Positions 20,908 to 32,593 of a DNA stretch of 64,000 bases are shown here, one piece after another. A model generated the notes under the pieces. The model saw nothing but the letters and a program-made list of their open reading frames with translations. It was not told the DNA's origin and did not search any database. Positions within the stretch are counted from its first letter, which is position 1, and every line of letters begins with the position of its first letter. Both the position numbers and the translations under genes were made by a program. The DNA lies in the NCBI GenBank assembly GCA_030374805.1, contig JARGSG010000089.1:1-64000 (forward strand), given 5' to 3'. The stretch comes from Gracilaria gracilis. Taxonomy: Eukaryota > Rhodophyta > Florideophyceae > Gracilariales > Gracilariaceae.

Positions 20908-23900
20908 TCACTCCGTAATTATTCTGCAGTGCCCAAATTCGGAGTCGGAGTACCACAGCTCACCGAAGCGATCCAGGAGGCCGCCGTCGCTCGTTCCGAG
21001 CCGCACGTCGCTGCCGTCTGCCTGCCGATGCGTCACTGCACGGCTCCCGCTCCAGCTGACGGCGTATCTGGAGGTGGAAAGGCGCTGCTGCTGCAGCGCA
21101 TGCAGCTTGGCGCCCCACGCCTCGTCGTCACTCGTCGCAACGCACGCACCGTCGCCCACGCGCCAAATCCTTCTCTTTCCTGTGAACAATTCCCGCGACA
21201 CAACGTACGACCCGTCCTCGTTCAGGCCCACCTCCATGACCGCCGCGTCGTGCTGCAGCGGCCGCGCTACCTCCTCTCCGTTCGCCATATTCCACACGCG
21301 AACAGTTTTGTCCTCCGACCCGGACACTACCCACTTGCCGTCGTAGCTCCACGCCACGCAGTACACGTTGTCGTCGTGAGCCGACATTGTGTGTGTCAAA
21401 CGCCGCTTGCTGTGCACCGTCCACACGCGCACCGTGTGGTCTGCTGAGCCGGACACCACCTGCGTCCCATCCGCGCTCCACGCCACACTGCGCACCAAGT
21501 CCTCGTGGCCAATCAGCGGCGCTCCCAGCGCTTGCCCGCTGTCCACATCCCACAGTCGCACGCTCTTGTCACTTCCGCCCGACGCCACACGTTTTCCATC
21601 GGCGCTCCAAGCTACGCAACGCACAAAGTTTGTGTGCCCAACGAGCGGCTCCCCCACCGCTCGGCCGCTGTCAGCGTCCCACACGCGCACGCTCTTGTCC
21701 CGGCCGCCCGACACAAACCGCCGCTCGTCCGCGCTCCACGCAACACAAAGCACCGTAGCGGTGTGCCCAACAAACGCCTCTCCCACCGCCGCTCCGCTTC
21801 GCACATCCCACATGCGAACCGTGCAGTCTTTCGAACCGCTCAACGCACGCGTCTCGTTTCGGTTCGGCGCAACGCAATGCACCGGTGCTGTGTGTCCGCA
21901 CTGCGCCTGTGCAACGCTCTCTCCGCTCTCACCCGGAGCCCACACTCGCGCGCTCCCGTCCAATGATCCGGACACAATTTGTCTTCCGTTTCCGTTCCAC
22001 CTCACACAATACACGTCATTCGTGTGACCAACGAGCGGCTGTCCAACAATCTGTCCGCTGCTCACGTCCCAAACGCGCACGGAGCTGTCCTTCGAGCCGG
22101 ACACAACACGTGTGCCGTCCGCGCTCCATGAAGCGCAATGCACCCAGCCGCCGTGCCCAACCAGCGCCGCTCCCACTTGCTGTCCGCCTTCCACATCCCA
22201 CACGCGCACGCTTCTGTCATTCGAGCCGGATACAATTCGCTTTCCGTCCACACTCCACGCCACACATTTCACAAAGTCAGTGTGTCCAACCAGCGCCTGC
22301 CCCACAACTTCTCTGCTCTCCACATTCCACACACGAATCGTGCCGTCCCTCGAGCCAGACGCAACACGCCTCCCGTCGCTGCTCCACGCAACGCACTCAA
22401 TGCTACCCGTGTGACCACCAAGTGTGTGTCCCACACTACAGATATCATAACAATATGATCTCGCTCGCCTCCATCGCGCCCCAAAACCACGCGACTGCTT
22501 CATGGATCCCACAGATGATCCGCTGCTGGCTTCCCATACACGAACAGTTTTGTCAAGGGAACCCGACGCTATCAAACTGCCATCGTCACTGACAGCAACG
22601 CACATCACCCCTTTATCATGACAGCTACCACTCTGCGTTGTCTGCCCCGTTTCCGTATTCCATATCCATATCGCCCCATGCGCAAGTCCGATCACCACTA
22701 TCTTCAAATTCGATGATAACTCAACACAGTTCTGCAACACATAAGTACCCAGCCGCGTCCCAATTTCGTCGCACTCCTGTCGTTGCGTTTCAGAGAAACC
22801 GCTTGCAAAGTTGTATTGTGTAACTCCGACTGTTGTTCCGTTGACCCAGCAACACGAAAGCCGCTCTTCATCCATTTGAACTGAATAAGCAACGCCATAA
22901 ACTTTAACAATGTCCAACGAAGTCGTACTTGCCCTTTGCAAAAATCCCACCGACGCCTTTGCCCATGGCTTCGGTGCACGTGCTTCCATCTCTGCAACAA
23001 ACTGCTTCGTTGTATCGCACACTGTCGAGAAGCTCAACAGTCTTCCATGGATCTGAAACCAAGCCTCTCTCACCGAATTGTTCTCCAACACAAAAGTGCA
23101 ACCCATGCGAGCCGCTCTCCGAACCATCTCCATGTGCCTCACCAATTCATCATTCCCACCTTCATGAACTTCCGCAACCTTCTTTCCCACACTCAAATCG
23201 CGTTCCACTGCCGAAATTCCGTTGTTTACCAAACGACCCACTATCCATTCCGGCTGCAATAACAGCCACAAAAGCTGCTTCTCGTATCTCGCACCCCGGA
23301 GTGCCCGACACACGTTGTCGTGGAGATAATCATCATCTCGTATATTCCACCATTCCCACTTTCCGTTCTCGATTTCTGCCCTTGGCTCAACTTCTTCCAC
23401 TGGCTGCTCGGTGCTCTCATCAATTCTTACGCTTACGTTGTAGCAACACGGTTCGGGGTACCAACGCTTCAAACCACTCTTCTCTCTCGAAAGCGACTCA
23501 ACAACTTCTTCTTCCGAAGGTGCCTTCACTTCCGCTTTTTGTGCTTCCTCAAGCACCCACTTTTCGTGCTCGATGTAGTTATCCACGAGTGATCGCCAGC
23601 ATGTCTTCACCTCGTACCTTTCCGAGGCTTTTCGAAGTGCAATATCGAGGATGACATCATGCAACTGAACCCATACGTCTGAGTTGAGCCTAAACCTACG
23701 CACAAGATTCACCTCATCGAACGCCTTCACAAGTTCATCAGTTCTCTCTACATCGCTAAATCCCCACAAGTTTCGTAACATGTGAATCGGCACCCTCTGC
23801 TGCTTCTCAACAACACACAAAGCGCGAAACATCTCGTCGAAAGAAATGTCATCGCGATCAGACTGCAAAAAGTCCAACGACGAATCTACAATAATCCTGA

Positions 23901-25155
23901 CCGAACCGTAGGCCTCTGCATCATAGTCCGCTATATTTTGTTCCTTTGAAAGAATCCGAAGGTACACATGCTCCCAAGAGCGTTCAACGTCATCCTTCCA
24001 TTGTCTGCTCTCTCTTCGTACCGTCTCGCCCACAACTCCTAGTGCCACCGGAAGCCCATTGCAGATACGCAGCAAACCTCTTACTGCTTCTTCACTCCTT
24101 TGGGCCAAGGACACTTTCCAATCGAACTTCGCATGTTCCATCAACATTTCTCGCGCTTTGTTGCTGTACGTTTCCAGCGCTTTAAACTCAATGTTTTTGT
24201 CGCATGCATCCATGAGCTTCTGAGATCTTGTCGTGTACACCAGACGGCTGTTTTCGCTCAGTAGTGTTGCCAGAACTCTCGGCACTGTCGTAGAAATGCC
24301 GTTAACCAGCCATATGTCATCGATGAGTAAGAGGCATGTTTGGTTTCTGAACCAAGTCCTCGCAGCATCTACAGCTTCCTGTAAATCTTTCGAGCCCTTC
24401 AACCTTTCGGCCAGAGATTCATTGCCAGTAAGTTGCACCAATTTAGCAATTCCTGTTATGACTTGTGATAACGTAGCATGGTTTCCTAGTTGAATGTACA
24501 GCACGCCTCCAGTAAACCTTCGCTTGATATCTTGAACCTCCGCCAGGCCTCGCAGTGCACATGTCTTACCAACACCGCCCATCCCGACGGCTACTACTCC
24601 AACTATCCTGGAATTACCCTCTTGCAACACAGTGGCCTTCAGCTCGCCTTCGCATGTTGAAGTAGAGCCATAATCCAATACGAGTCGTGGTGGGTTCAGA
24701 GGCACATTACAATCGGGAACGTAAGCATGGTGCATGGACTGTTGTTGAAGCTCTCTGGACACCGGTGCAACTCTTTCGCTTAGAAACTCGAAGCACTTGT
24801 TCACATTTTGTTCACACCGATCTAAGATTTGCTTCATGCGATTGACGCGACCGGTGTACTTGGCAGATGCTATTCGCGACTGCCACTTCTCGAGTGCCTT
24901 ATAGTCCTCCTCCATTGTTGTGAGATGCTTGCGTAGCACGCTGGCCATTATACGGTCATCGGCAACAACTGATTCCAGCTTGGGGGTCAGACGTCGAATA
25001 TCTGCTACATGGCGTTGAAGTAGATCCAGCTTGGTGCGGTTGTCGCTGGTGAGGTCCTGGCGTTCGCGCAAGCGGTTTACAAAAGCAGGAACCTTGTCAC
25101 AAAAAGCCACCAAAGCGCTAACCCCTCCAACGGATGCTGCTGCAATTGCTGCCAT
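20908..25155 (-). CDS. NLR-like protein: MLKL/HeLo-like helices, NB-ARC, WD40 repeats
   Basis: An uninterrupted, intronless frame of 1415 codons. I start it at ATG 25,155 (AAAACCATGG, a strong context) rather than the in-frame ATG at 25,305, whose extra 50 residues look like leader DNA. Residues 1-130 form a helical bundle (ASVGGVSALVAFCDKVPAFV, then KLESVVADDRIMASVLRKHL) like the N-terminal domain of MLKL/HeLo proteins. NB-ARC follows: P-loop VGMGGVGKT (191-198), kinase-2 CLLLIDDIW (about 275-282), RNBS-B LVYTTRS, GLPL motif NGLPVALG (about 367) and an MHD-like LHD (about 500). After a 300-residue linker come about ten WD40 blades (830-1360), most exactly 43 residues long with GHTxxVxCVAWSADGKRVxS and VRVWD. 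This is NLR architecture: ligand sensing by WD40, ATP-driven oligomerisation, helical-bundle output. Function is inferred; all key motifs are present. Confidence 0.88.
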   Translation of the reverse strand: MAAIAAASVGGVSALVAFCDKVPAFVNRLRERQDLTSDNRTKLDLLQRHVADIRRLTPKLESVVADDRIMASVLRKHLTTMEEDYKALEKWQSRIASAKYTGRVNRMKQILDRCEQNVNKCFEFLSERVAPVSRELQQQSMHHAYVPDCNVPLNPPRLVLDYGSTSTCEGELKATVLQEGNSRIVGVVAVGMGGVGKTCALRGLAEVQDIKRRFTGGVLYIQLGNHATLSQVITGIAKLVQLTGNESLAERLKGSKDLQEAVDAARTWFRNQTCLLLIDDIWLVNGISTTVPRVLATLLSENSRLVYTTRSQKLMDACDKNIEFKALETYSNKAREMLMEHAKFDWKVSLAQRSEEAVRGLLRICNGLPVALGVVGETVRRESRQWKDDVERSWEHVYLRILSKEQNIADYDAEAYGSVRIIVDSSLDFLQSDRDDISFDEMFRALCVVEKQQRVPIHMLRNLWGFSDVERTDELVKAFDEVNLVRRFRLNSDVWVQLHDVILDIALRKASERYEVKTCWRSLVDNYIEHEKWVLEEAQKAEVKAPSEEEVVESLSREKSGLKRWYPEPCCYNVSVRIDESTEQPVEEVEPRAEIENGKWEWWNIRDDDYLHDNVCRALRGARYEKQLLWLLLQPEWIVGRLVNNGISAVERDLSVGKKVAEVHEGGNDELVRHMEMVRRAARMGCTFVLENNSVREAWFQIHGRLLSFSTVCDTTKQFVAEMEARAPKPWAKASVGFLQRASTTSLDIVKVYGVAYSVQMDEERLSCCWVNGTTVGVTQYNFASGFSETQRQECDEIGTRLGTYVLQNCVELSSNLKIVVIGLAHGAIWIWNTETGQTTQSGSCHDKGVMCVAVSDDGSLIASGSLDKTVRVWEASSGSSVGSMKQSRGFGARWRRARSYCYDICSVGHTLGGHTGSIECVAWSSDGRRVASGSRDGTIRVWNVESREVVGQALVGHTDFVKCVAWSVDGKRIVSGSNDRSVRVWDVEGGQQVGAALVGHGGWVHCASWSADGTRVVSGSKDSSVRVWDVSSGQIVGQPLVGHTNDVYCVRWNGNGRQIVSGSLDGSARVWAPGESGESVAQAQCGHTAPVHCVAPNRNETRALSGSKDCTVRMWDVRSGAAVGEAFVGHTATVLCVAWSADERRFVSGGRDKSVRVWDADSGRAVGEPLVGHTNFVRCVAWSADGKRVASGGSDKSVRLWDVDSGQALGAPLIGHEDLVRSVAWSADGTQVVSGSADHTVRVWTVHSKRRLTHTMSAHDDNVYCVAWSYDGKWVVSGSEDKTVRVWNMANGEEVARPLQHDAAVMEVGLNEDGSYVVSRELFTGKRRIWRVGDGACVATSDDEAWGAKLHALQQQRLSTSRYAVSWSGSRAVTHRQADGSDVRLGTSDGGLLDRFGELWYSDSEFGHCRIITE

Positions 25156-27174
25156 GGTTTTGTCGGTACGCAAACGACGGGAGGATGAAGAAACGGTGAT
25201 CGATGGCGGTACACTACAACGAGTTCTGCGAACAGAACGTGAATGAATATGTTCGACTTGGGTGCGGTGCGAGAGTGGTCTTTTGGTGTTTAGTAAAGAA
25301 TGCACATCAGTGCAGCAATGCTTCCCAAAAGTATTTACAAATCAAAGCGGAAAGGCGCACAACCATGTCTGACGCCCCGAGTTGGCAGAGGTATCTACCG
25401 CTGTAGGCTTCACGATGGCCAACTCATCGAATTAAATGTGTGGCGCAGAGCGCCGCGTAAATTGGCTTGCAGCTCTTTGTTGGCTGCAAGTTGGCAGTAG
25501 GCACCGCAGGAGGATTCTTCCTCCACCAGGAGACAAAAGATCGTTTATAGCCACAGGATATTGGCTGCAGCGGCGCGGCGTTTGTGGGCATAACGCAATC
25601 TTGTGCGGCGAGATCCACTCTCGAGGGAACGTCAGTCTCGGAGCATGTTGACATGCGTCGGCCTCGCGCAAGGCGAGAGCGCAAGAGACACGTAAACATT
25701 ACTCTACACGTGTACTTATGCCGTTGCTCCGGGAGCATGCGGCAAATTCACAAACAAGGGGTCTTGTTGAGATTCGTAATTTGAGATAAGTCTTTTTACA
25801 AATTGTAGCGCAAGCAAATTAGGTGTAGAAATTACAAATGAGAGTAAAGAGTTATCTGGTTTCAATGTTTTTGCACTTTACTTGTGCTGTCCAAAACGTA
25901 CATCCAATGCCTTACAGTCAATTCAAAACTGACGTTCAATAATATTTAAACCGATTTCACGCATTGTGCGCGCTAAACTAGAAGTACTGTTTTGCACGTT
26001 ATTCTTTCTTTGCAACATAAAGTGTTAAAGTTCGAAAGACAAAACTGAATGTCCTTTAAAGACGAAATGAACAAAAGGTAGCCTCGGTTCTTTTTATAAG
26101 TATAAAGTTTATTAAGTATTTAAGAACTCTGTAGCAATTATATCTGTTACTTACAACTCTTAATACGATTTTAAGACGTGACAATATCTTTAAATGAATG
26201 TTTTGCGCACACATTTTAGTTTTGTACGTCTAATTAAAATCACATAAGCCATTCATCCAGTTTATAACAAATCCATTCCCGTTTTCTAAGATAAATTTAT
26301 GGAAAGAATATAGTTTCAGGAAACTAGTTTTGGGAACCCATTGGCGGCTAACCTTATGCGAAATAAAAATAAAACTAAATAAGAATATTAAAACTAATCA
26401 AACTATAGTATTAGTGATAAAATTTTACGCAAATAAAACATCTTTGATTTCTCTTGTTCACTAAAATGCATTAAAATCGTTTTCAGTACTGAATGACGAC
26501 AGTAACAATTTACAGAACAGTAATATCCGTGCAATTTATATTTCTTACGAGTAATTATTTTAACTTATGAGTAGTACTAGTTTACCGACTTTATCAAAAC
26601 TTGGAAAAGCTCGCTTTACAAAGAAAAATGCCGCAAAACTCTGTTACAAATAAGAAATTTATCGTAACATGTTTGACTTTTAAAGGCGGTTATTTAAAAT
26701 GAAAAGTTTTCCAATACTACTTTATTGCACACAAACTCAAACTGTTTGGAGGTTATTTAAATACATGTATATATAGGCTCCAAACAATTAAACTAATTTG
26801 ATAACAAAAGCTTTCTGCTATTACTTGCAGCATCACAAAAAAAAATTGGAGTTTTGCAACTGCATGAAAAATAGACATGCAAAAAAATATTTGTCAAAAG
26901 CCTGTACTTATAATTGTGTTTTATAATTACATGTTAATCACATCGAACGACTCTAGAAAAATTTTGGTGAAATTTTTGTATTTATTTTTTTTCTTGCTCA
27001 ATTTCAATGAGTTGGTAGTTGACACAAAAGTATGGTATTTCATTCCTGCTTGGTTCCAGACTGATTTGGATATCAACTACGACGTATCTCCAAATCAGCT
27101 GCATAACGAGTTGGCTCTTTTCCTTCCATTTTAGTTTGTTGGTTTCCTCGTGATTTAATATAAGGCTCGTCCCC

Positions 27175-27265
27175 AGAAAGACATTAAAATTGTGAGACAA
27201 CTGGGGTACAAAAGGGCTTGGCCGGACAACTGATGAACTTGGACAACTATTCTTGTAGTGAGCTC
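27175..27265. repeat. Direct repeat, left copy (~90 bp)
   Basis: The segment contains TGTGAGACAACTGG, TACAAAAG and GGCCGGACAACTGAT and ends near TCTCAC. It is repeated at 27,583-27,665 with roughly 85% identity by eye. The pair brackets about 320 bp that includes an 8-bp minisatellite and a B-box-like GGTTCGAACTC at about 27,543. Confidence 0.75.
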
Positions 27266-27398
27266 TCACGTTCGAGGCCGAACCGAGTTTGAATAACTAT
27301 GTGCTTGTAGTGAGCTTTTACACTGCCCGGTCAAACTCGGTGGAGCCAAGCAGCGCGGTTCGAATGTAACTTGTAAACGGCGTGTTATGATGTTCTTT

Positions 27399-27438
27399 GA
27401 TGTGTAGATGTGTAGATGTGTTGATGTGTTGATGTGTA
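27399..27438. repeat. 8-bp minisatellite, five units
   Basis: Five contiguous units of GATGTGTA/GATGTGTT run from 27,399 to 27,438. Confidence 0.9.
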
Positions 27439-27582
27439 GATTGATCTCGCCGCAGACGTCTTCCACGTGTAATACCCCCCGGTGAATCGGCGGAACTTTG
27501 CAATTTTCGGAAAGCGTGTGAACTGGCGATGACGACTGGTGAGGTTCGAACTCGGGACCACAACTGTAGCGAAAGGGGCCAA

Positions 27583-27665
27583 TAAACTGTGAGACAACTG
27601 GAGTACAAAAGCGCCTGGCCGGACAACTGATAAACGTGAACAACGATTCTTAAAGTCATCTTTCA
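27583..27665. repeat. Direct repeat, right copy
   Basis: This is the partner of 27,175-27,265 in the same orientation. Immediately to its right, 27,685-27,740 (TGACACGGC...TTTAAAAAC...ATTGCAC) resembles the stretch that follows the NLR-like stop codon at 20,813-20,868. Confidence 0.75.
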
Positions 27666-28555
27666 CAAAAGTGCTCCGTTTGACACGGCACTTTCTTTAA
27701 AAACTTCTATTGCACCGCAATACGTTCTTCAAAGAAAAGATAACGATCTAAATATATGCAGTACATTTCAAGTTCATATCCACCTGGGGTTTTTTCTGCC
27801 TTAAAATAGCTAGTTGGAGCTTTAGAATTGGTTTTATTCTGAAAAAACTGTTTGATTAGCTCCAAATTAGCTCAGGTTGTTTATGAGTAGGAGGTATGCT
27901 GTTACAGGTGCATAACATGAAGCAAATGTGTACCAAGAAATTATTTCTCTACTTTATTAAAGGTGCATGATATAAAACAGATGTGTACCTAGAAATTACT
28001 TCAAGGTTTTCAAAGTACTTTTAAATTTTCCCCCATGCTCTAGTTACAGGCATTAACGGCAGCGTCACGGTGTTTGTTGTCAAAATCGTTTTTAAGCAGA
28101 TCAGGAAAATGCAATGCATATTATATATAACCAAAGTCTTTCAAAATAGTTGATCACAGCCAAAACATTACTAACACTTTATTAAAATTAACAGCTTTAA
28201 AAAAAATGTCTAGCAGCCAGAAGGGCAAACCAAGTTTTTCATGTTGATCCCATTAGACGAGAGACAAATATGCAAATTTTTATTAGAGAGAGTTCAAATA
28301 AATTTCGGAAGTAACTGCGTTCTGTAAATATTATCACGGTAAAAATGAAAAAGCAAAATCCTCATACGCTTTCCGAATCAAAACGAAAACGCATTAGTTC
28401 TGGCTTTTCAGACAGTGTACGCTCGATCTTGAAATTTTCGTCAGATGTGAAGGGGTAGAAAGCATCTCCCCCTTCGTGCAATCAGCAGAACTGAGTTGAA
28501 CACAGAGAGTCTCAGAAAGACCGGCTGTCTTCAACCCAATGATGATCAGACAGAA

Positions 28556-29217
28556 TCAGCGGTTCTGCTGCCGTCGAGGAGTAGTTGTGTCCTTGTTAAA
28601 CCACTTTGATGGTTTGTTTGCAACGTTCATTTGTGACGGAATGTGAACAAAAGTTCGCCCCATATTAAATTGTAAATAAATGGCAGCTGTTTTGCGACAT
28701 CCCAATAAGATAGGCATAGAAGATGAACACCCTTTTTCCATAGCACATCACGTAACGTTAAGGGTCTGTAAACACAATAACCGTTGGTTCAATATTTTCT
28801 TTCTGTAGCGAAAATCTAGGGCAAGAACTGCCGTTTAGGCTTCAAGACAAATAATGTACTCTTCCTTCTTCCATTCCATAACACACGTTAGTTTCCAATG
28901 AACTTTTTGGTAGATTATTTGTAACGCTTACCAAGAACAAGTGGCGTTGTATTCATGTCAGCGTGTGAAACTTACCGGATTTGGTTTTGCTCCCATAAAA
29001 ATATGGCGTCATCTCGGTCTATTTCTGCGTACATCACGGCTCCGACGAACAACGAGACGTCGAACAGGGTTATGATGATGGAAACAGGAAGATTTGGTTG
29101 TGAGATAATGAGTGGCATGAGTGCAGTAATCATTCCAATTTCTTTGTGAACCCTTAGGTGTACAAGAATCTTCTCGAGAGTGGTAGCAGGGACTTTGATC
29201 CTTAACACTGCATTCAT
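28556..29217 (-). other. Short minus-strand ORFs, possible exons of a membrane protein
   Basis: An 81-codon ORF (28,972-29,217) has two hydrophobic stretches, IGMITALMPLIISQ and VSIIITLFDVSLFVGAVMYA, separated by a few residues, like paired transmembrane helices. A second ORF at 28,556-28,741 lies downstream on the same strand. I cannot identify a family or prove splicing between them. It may be chance. Confidence 0.2.
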
Positions 29218-29654
29218 TAGCGATAAAAAGCCTTCTTTTCAACATCAGTGACCATATTGCACTCTTTAAAAAATAGTGCGACTTATTGTATTGAATGGAT
29301 GTTGATTAGAGAAGTTCCATCGCTTGCGCGCTTAGTTGGAGTACCTTTGCTTGGTCGGGGCGCACGACCTGCTGAAGATCTCATGTACATCTAATGAAAG
29401 GTATATAGTCTTTAAGGATATGCCATACTAGGCAGGACTTTGAGTCCTTGATAGGAAGCTGGGCGGAAATGAAAGTACAGCGCACCATGCGGTGAAGGGC
29501 CTTTACAGCTTCCTCAGGCCATTCTGCGACCACCACTGATATTTAGTCCATAATTTGCAGCAGAGCTGTATGCTGCAATGTAAGACAGCAGGGTGCGCTT
29601 TGTGTTATCATTGGGTGCAAGACGGTGGTAAGGGAGGGCGAGAGTTTCGATTGC

Positions 29655-32000
29655 TTAAGAATATGAAATGCCTCCTGTAGAAGAGATGGAACGAAGGATT
29701 GGGCGATTTACACGGACCACTTGACGCCCATGGCAGCCTTCGCTTGGCACTCTAACCACAAATAAACCAAGTGTGCCATCTTGTATTCGGAAGCGCTGTC
29801 GGAGCTTGGATTGGATGTCAGGAGGAATTGAAGTAAGCGGTAGCTTTCGCATCGAGAAAAGGCGGGATAGGCTTTCTGGGAGTGTTATATTGTGAAACAT
29901 ATTGACCACGTTGATGTAGAAATCAGAGAGTTGTTGTGTGCCGCAATGGAATTGGCTGAATACACTCGGGTCTGCTGATGGTTTGTACGGGGGCTCTGGC
30001 AGCAATTCATTCTGGATACATGGTCATGATATCAAGCGGTCTTCGTCCGATGACTTCTTCACTGCAAATAGTGTCATTTCCAACTTTTCGGCCATCGCAG
30101 AGTACTCTGGATGTTCTTGGTCAACACGCGACCAACCAATCATGTCAGAAGCATCCGCCTTTTCAAGCAGACTGATATAATCAGCCCTGCTTGCATGAAG
30201 AACTGGGTCCGAGAGTGTTGCGGATTTCTTCTCCCATTTTGAGCCCACGGCCTCTTGTAAAATTTGGTAAAAGCTGTCTGGTTTTAGCCGCAGAAGAATT
30301 TCGACCACCTCCGGGTGCAGCCCAGATAGCCATAGTTTGGCCTGATGTGGGGATGGTGGTTTCCGGGGTGATGGCACGGAGAGGCGGTTCGGATTGATTC
30401 GCTTGAATAGACCGCGGCGGAAAGAAGCTTTTGGGTTTTCGAAGCAATGCTGTAGGGCTTGGTGAAATTGGAATTGCCTCGATAGGAATGGAGAAAAAGG
30501 GATTGCTAAAGAGGTAGGGGTTTCGACATTTGCGGCGCGGTTGAAGGACTGGAGCCTTTGCAGCTCGAAACTTTGGACAAGGATTTGGGAGAGGTTTGGT
30601 GCTTTTGAATTGAAGGCCACGGATGTTACGTCAGGATAAGGTCCGTGGTAAAAAAGAGAAAGGGAGTCAAAGATTTCGTTTGCTCTTTGATTGGTGTGCG
30701 AGATTTCGGGGAGGTGGGTGTCGGGAAGGTTCGATGAGGGATGGGAAAGCACTGATTGGGGCTGCTCAGTTGCGGGATGGACGCTGGTTGGTTGGGGAAG
30801 GCATTCCGTCGCGCAGCTTGATGTTTCCCGCCTCGATTCTTGATGCGAGCTTCGTGGATTGACTTGATTGCTGTTCACAGTTTCTTCTTTTGGTTTAGGC
30901 TTCTGATAATTTCGTAGAGGAGGCTCAAAAATCGAACGGTTCCTTGCGGTACGTTCTCAAGGAGAGGAGTTGCCTCTTCCCAGGCTTTTCTCTTGTTCAC
31001 GTAGTCGCCGTGAGATACCCACTTTTCTACGTGAAGGATTGCGAGAAGACGGCGGAAAGCGACTTCCATTGAGGAGAGACGTTCTATCGCGTCTTTGAGT
31101 GTCGGAAATGTAAACATGTTTAGATGCAGAATGCGTCCCAGCGTTTCCGCTTCCATCTCAGCGGCTAAGCGCTGCCCGTTTCGGGGTCGTTTCCAATGTT
31201 CAAATTCGCTGGAGAGAAAATCTGGTATATCTGGTCCCCCCGCCGTGAGCATATTGAGAACCGAAGGGCCCAGGAGTTTGTCTAAAAAAAGGTTCGCCGA
31301 AGATATCTCCTTTCCTAGATAGTGGTGGACTGTCGCATTCTCCGCTTCTTCAGGACCAATAATGTAGTTTTGCGGGATTACTAGGTTCTTTTTTTCTTAC
31401 GAGGCTGCTCTTCTCTTAATTGTTGGATTCAATGCGGTGCTGGCTGGGAGCTACCTGTCTTGAAATTAGGGCGGAGATGGTGCCTAGGTTTGCTTCTGTC
31501 TGTCCCAACTGGGGCAGTGTGAGTGGCGGCACCGGCGGGGGACTGTCGAGAACCGGTGACGCAGCCATTGTTTGGATCGGTTGGTTCAGGCGCTGGCGTC
31601 AACCTGCCACCTGATAGCGATAGCGGCTGCTTCTGATGGGCTAGAGATTGGAATGTCTCTCGGCGTGAGTTTTGGGTCGGCTAAGGGACCTTCGGTCCAG
31701 AGCTGCAAAAGATGTCCAGGCTGGTCCTTGGATGCCTTCATCATATCCACCGGAGACCTGTCCATGAGTGCCTTGAAGCTGGCTGCTGCGTTTGAAGTAG
31801 CAGGAGGGCGCTTTGAAGCGATTTCAAGATCGCGTAGACGAAAGACATTTTCCAGCAGTTCCGGCTGCGTTGCGGACGAGCTAATATTCTTTCGAATGGA
31901 AGCGGGTGCAGATTTGGAAATGGATAGTAGTTGCTCTTTTCAGAGTGATTGCAGGTAGAACAAGTAGTCTTTGGATGTGAGGGAGCCATAGAATGAGATT
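29655..32000 (-). pseudogene. Broken unrecognised protein, possibly an element ORF
   Basis: Several minus-strand open stretches (29,655-30,005; 30,024-30,878; 30,875-31,252; and pieces to about 32,000) seem to be parts of one long protein. It would have a Pro/Ser-rich N-terminal part, a helical middle (FEHWKRPRNGQRLAAEM, then ETLGRILHLNMFTFPTLKDA) and a C-terminal part with SDFYINVVNMF. No enzymatic motif is visible. The character resembles a structural (gag-like) ORF of a retroelement or an element-encoded DNA-binding protein, so I treat it as a fossil and only note that it is broken in several places. Confidence 0.35.
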
Positions 32001-32593
32001 TGCGGGCTGCTGCCGGTAGGATCGGAAGAAATTTCTCTCTTAGCGCCACTGTAGGAAACACTGCGTTGGTCGAGTGGGTGGTTCACAGAGAGCGGTTGCT
32101 TTCGTGGTGCGGAGTCGAGAGATCGAGTGTTCTCATGAGAAGGTGCTACTCAGCTATCAAAGCCTTTGATCCGACGGAAAGCGTATGCGCTTCAAGGGTG
32201 TGGAAACCACTGTAATCACGGATCCCTTGGTGATCCCAGATTTGCCGTTACGGGCCCGGTGAATATTTGTGATACGTTCGGCAAAGGATGAATTCACTCA
32301 TCTACGAACACTGTTTGGGCATCCTTATAGATTGATTGCCCGCAAGAATGACGGTTGGTCTGTTTCAATTTCGGTCTGTGCGCTTTGTTCAACATTCACA
32401 TTGAGACGCCAGGGTCTGCCGTTGTCGGGGTAGTAACGAAACGATTTCAACGATTTCCATCGCCAGTTGATTGCTATTTCTTCAACAAAATTTCCGCGGA
32501 CGTAGTCGTTGAGTGCTCTTCCAAACGTGCGGAGAGCATCGTGATTTTGGCATGAGAGAGTTTGTACTGTTTTGCTATAGACTTGGATATCCT
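32001..32593. other. Intergenic, nothing recognised
   Basis: Lies between the broken unrecognised ORF set and the inverted repeat. Only short ORFs without motifs are present. Confidence 0.4.

Larger units (their letters stand above)
25156..28555. other. AT-rich intergenic region
   Basis: Upstream DNA of the NLR-like gene (to about 25,800), then more than 2.5 kb of AT-rich sequence with no gene. Small repeats around 27.2-27.7 kb are listed separately. ORFs here are short and show no motif. Confidence 0.5.

Noticed and set aside
20929-22592. Plus-strand ORFs opposite the WD40 region
   Set aside because: They are periodic antisense products of the WD40 repeats.
27530-27560. tRNA gene at the GGTTCGAACTC motif
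   Set aside because: There is a B-box-like word only; no A box or cloverleaf could be drawn around it.
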